From Sphingomonas bacterium (lineage in GTDB: Bacteria; Pseudomonadota; Alphaproteobacteria; Sphingomonadales; Sphingomonadaceae): a DNA stretch of 52,613 nt. The notes under the pieces are model-generated. The model was not told the origin of the DNA and did not search any database. It was given only the letters and a program-made list of their open reading frames with translations. Position 1 is the stretch's first letter, and each line of letters opens with the position of its first letter. The stretch spans positions 1 to 52,613 of the forward strand of contig NZ_JAQGKZ010000032.1 in NCBI RefSeq assembly GCF_028289855.1. The letters are read 5' to 3'. Below are positions 52,424 through 52,613 of the stretch, one piece after another. The position numbers and the translations under genes were made by a program.

Positions 52424-52470
52424 GTAAATCACGGGCGCGAAATAGCGTAGCTATTTGCGCTGTGATTTAC
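52424..52470 (-). terminator. Near-perfect 47-bp inverted repeat after tRNA-Leu
   Basis: GTAAATCAC-GG-GCGCGAAATAGC (52424-) is mirrored by GCTATTTGCGC-T-GTGATTTAC (-52470) around a GTA loop. It begins directly after the tRNA 3' CCA on the minus strand. It should form a stable stem-loop in the tRNA precursor, serving as terminator or processing signal. There is no U run. Confidence 0.55.
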
Positions 52471-52557
52471 TGGTGCGGCCGAGAAGACTCGAACTTCCAC
52501 GGGCTTTCGCCCACAACGACCTCAACGTTGCGCGTCTACCAGTTCCGCCACGGCCGC
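52471..52557 (-). tRNA. tRNA-Leu (anticodon GAG)
   Basis: On the minus strand an 87-nt cloverleaf runs from GCGGCCG to CGGCCGC-A-CCA, with CCA encoded. The acceptor stem is GCGGCCG/CGGCCGC. The anticodon stem CAACG/CGTTG encloses TTGAGGT, giving GAG. The long variable arm (TGGGCGAAAGCCCG) is the class II mark of tRNA-Leu. The T arm contains GTTCGAGTC. It reads CUC/CUU codons. Confidence 0.95.
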
Positions 52558-52613
52558 ACGTGATTGAATGCCGCCGGACGGGCCGGTGGCTGGCAGGCGA
52601 GCGCCCCTAGCAG

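Overview
This is an alphaproteobacterial chromosome segment, most probably Sphingomonas or a close sphingomonad. The DNA is GC-rich throughout. Typical family markers are present: a class I lysyl-tRNA synthetase, CarD, CrtZ carotenoid hydroxylase, a CBP3-type ubiquinol-cytochrome c chaperone, the TSUP/TIGR02186 pair, sucC followed by etfBA, and palindromic intergenic repeats of the CCCCGG...CCGGGG and TGAGCTTGTCGAAG kinds. Genes are densely packed. Many neighbours overlap by four bases (GTGA, ATGA or TTGA), and no stretch longer than 300 bases lacks a gene.

Layout. 1-5800: the 3' end of mgtE, a DUF1489 gene, two DUF2807 (GIN-domain) envelope proteins, carD and an M13 metallopeptidase. 5900-12300: 7Fe ferredoxin, an S4-domain protein translationally coupled to a SUV3-like helicase, an M23 (LytM) peptidase behind a consensus CtrA box, and an acyltransferase-3. 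12500-18400 (minus strand): a HerA-like ATPase, TIGR02186 plus a TauE/SafE exporter, and an NfrB-like glycosyltransferase coupled to a short predicted outer-membrane barrel. 18500-28950: alpha-2-macroglobulin plus PBP1C, an RcnB-like protein, BamE, CBP3 chaperone and YceD. 29009-36799: a four-gene nonribosomal peptide operon. 36750-45590: flippase, SixA-like phosphatase, DinG-like helicase, lysK, nhaA and a histone-deacetylase-like amidohydrolase. 45700-52560: PhyH-like dioxygenase, etfA, etfB, sucC, a small lipoprotein, crtZ, a second TauE/SafE exporter, a PilZ protein, prs and tRNA-Leu(GAG).

The most distinctive content is the operon at 29009-36799. It encodes a free-standing A-PCP protein, a cytochrome P450, a C-A-PCP-TE protein and an Sfp-type phosphopantetheinyl transferase. 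The specificity codes I read are DAWFLGNVVK (leucine) and DILQLGVIWK (very close to glycine). The thioesterase has Cys where the nucleophilic Ser is expected and His where the usual Asp is expected. A plausible product is a Leu-Gly-derived small molecule, perhaps beta-hydroxylated on the carrier protein by the P450 and released by cysteine-TE chemistry. I do not recognise it as a characterised pathway.

Other points of interest are an in-frame palindromic element inside the helicase gene, an NfrB homologue lacking its C-terminal c-di-GMP-sensing region, and a 10-bp perfect inverted repeat covering the -10 box of a DUF2807 lipoprotein gene. Most of the rest is conserved housekeeping.
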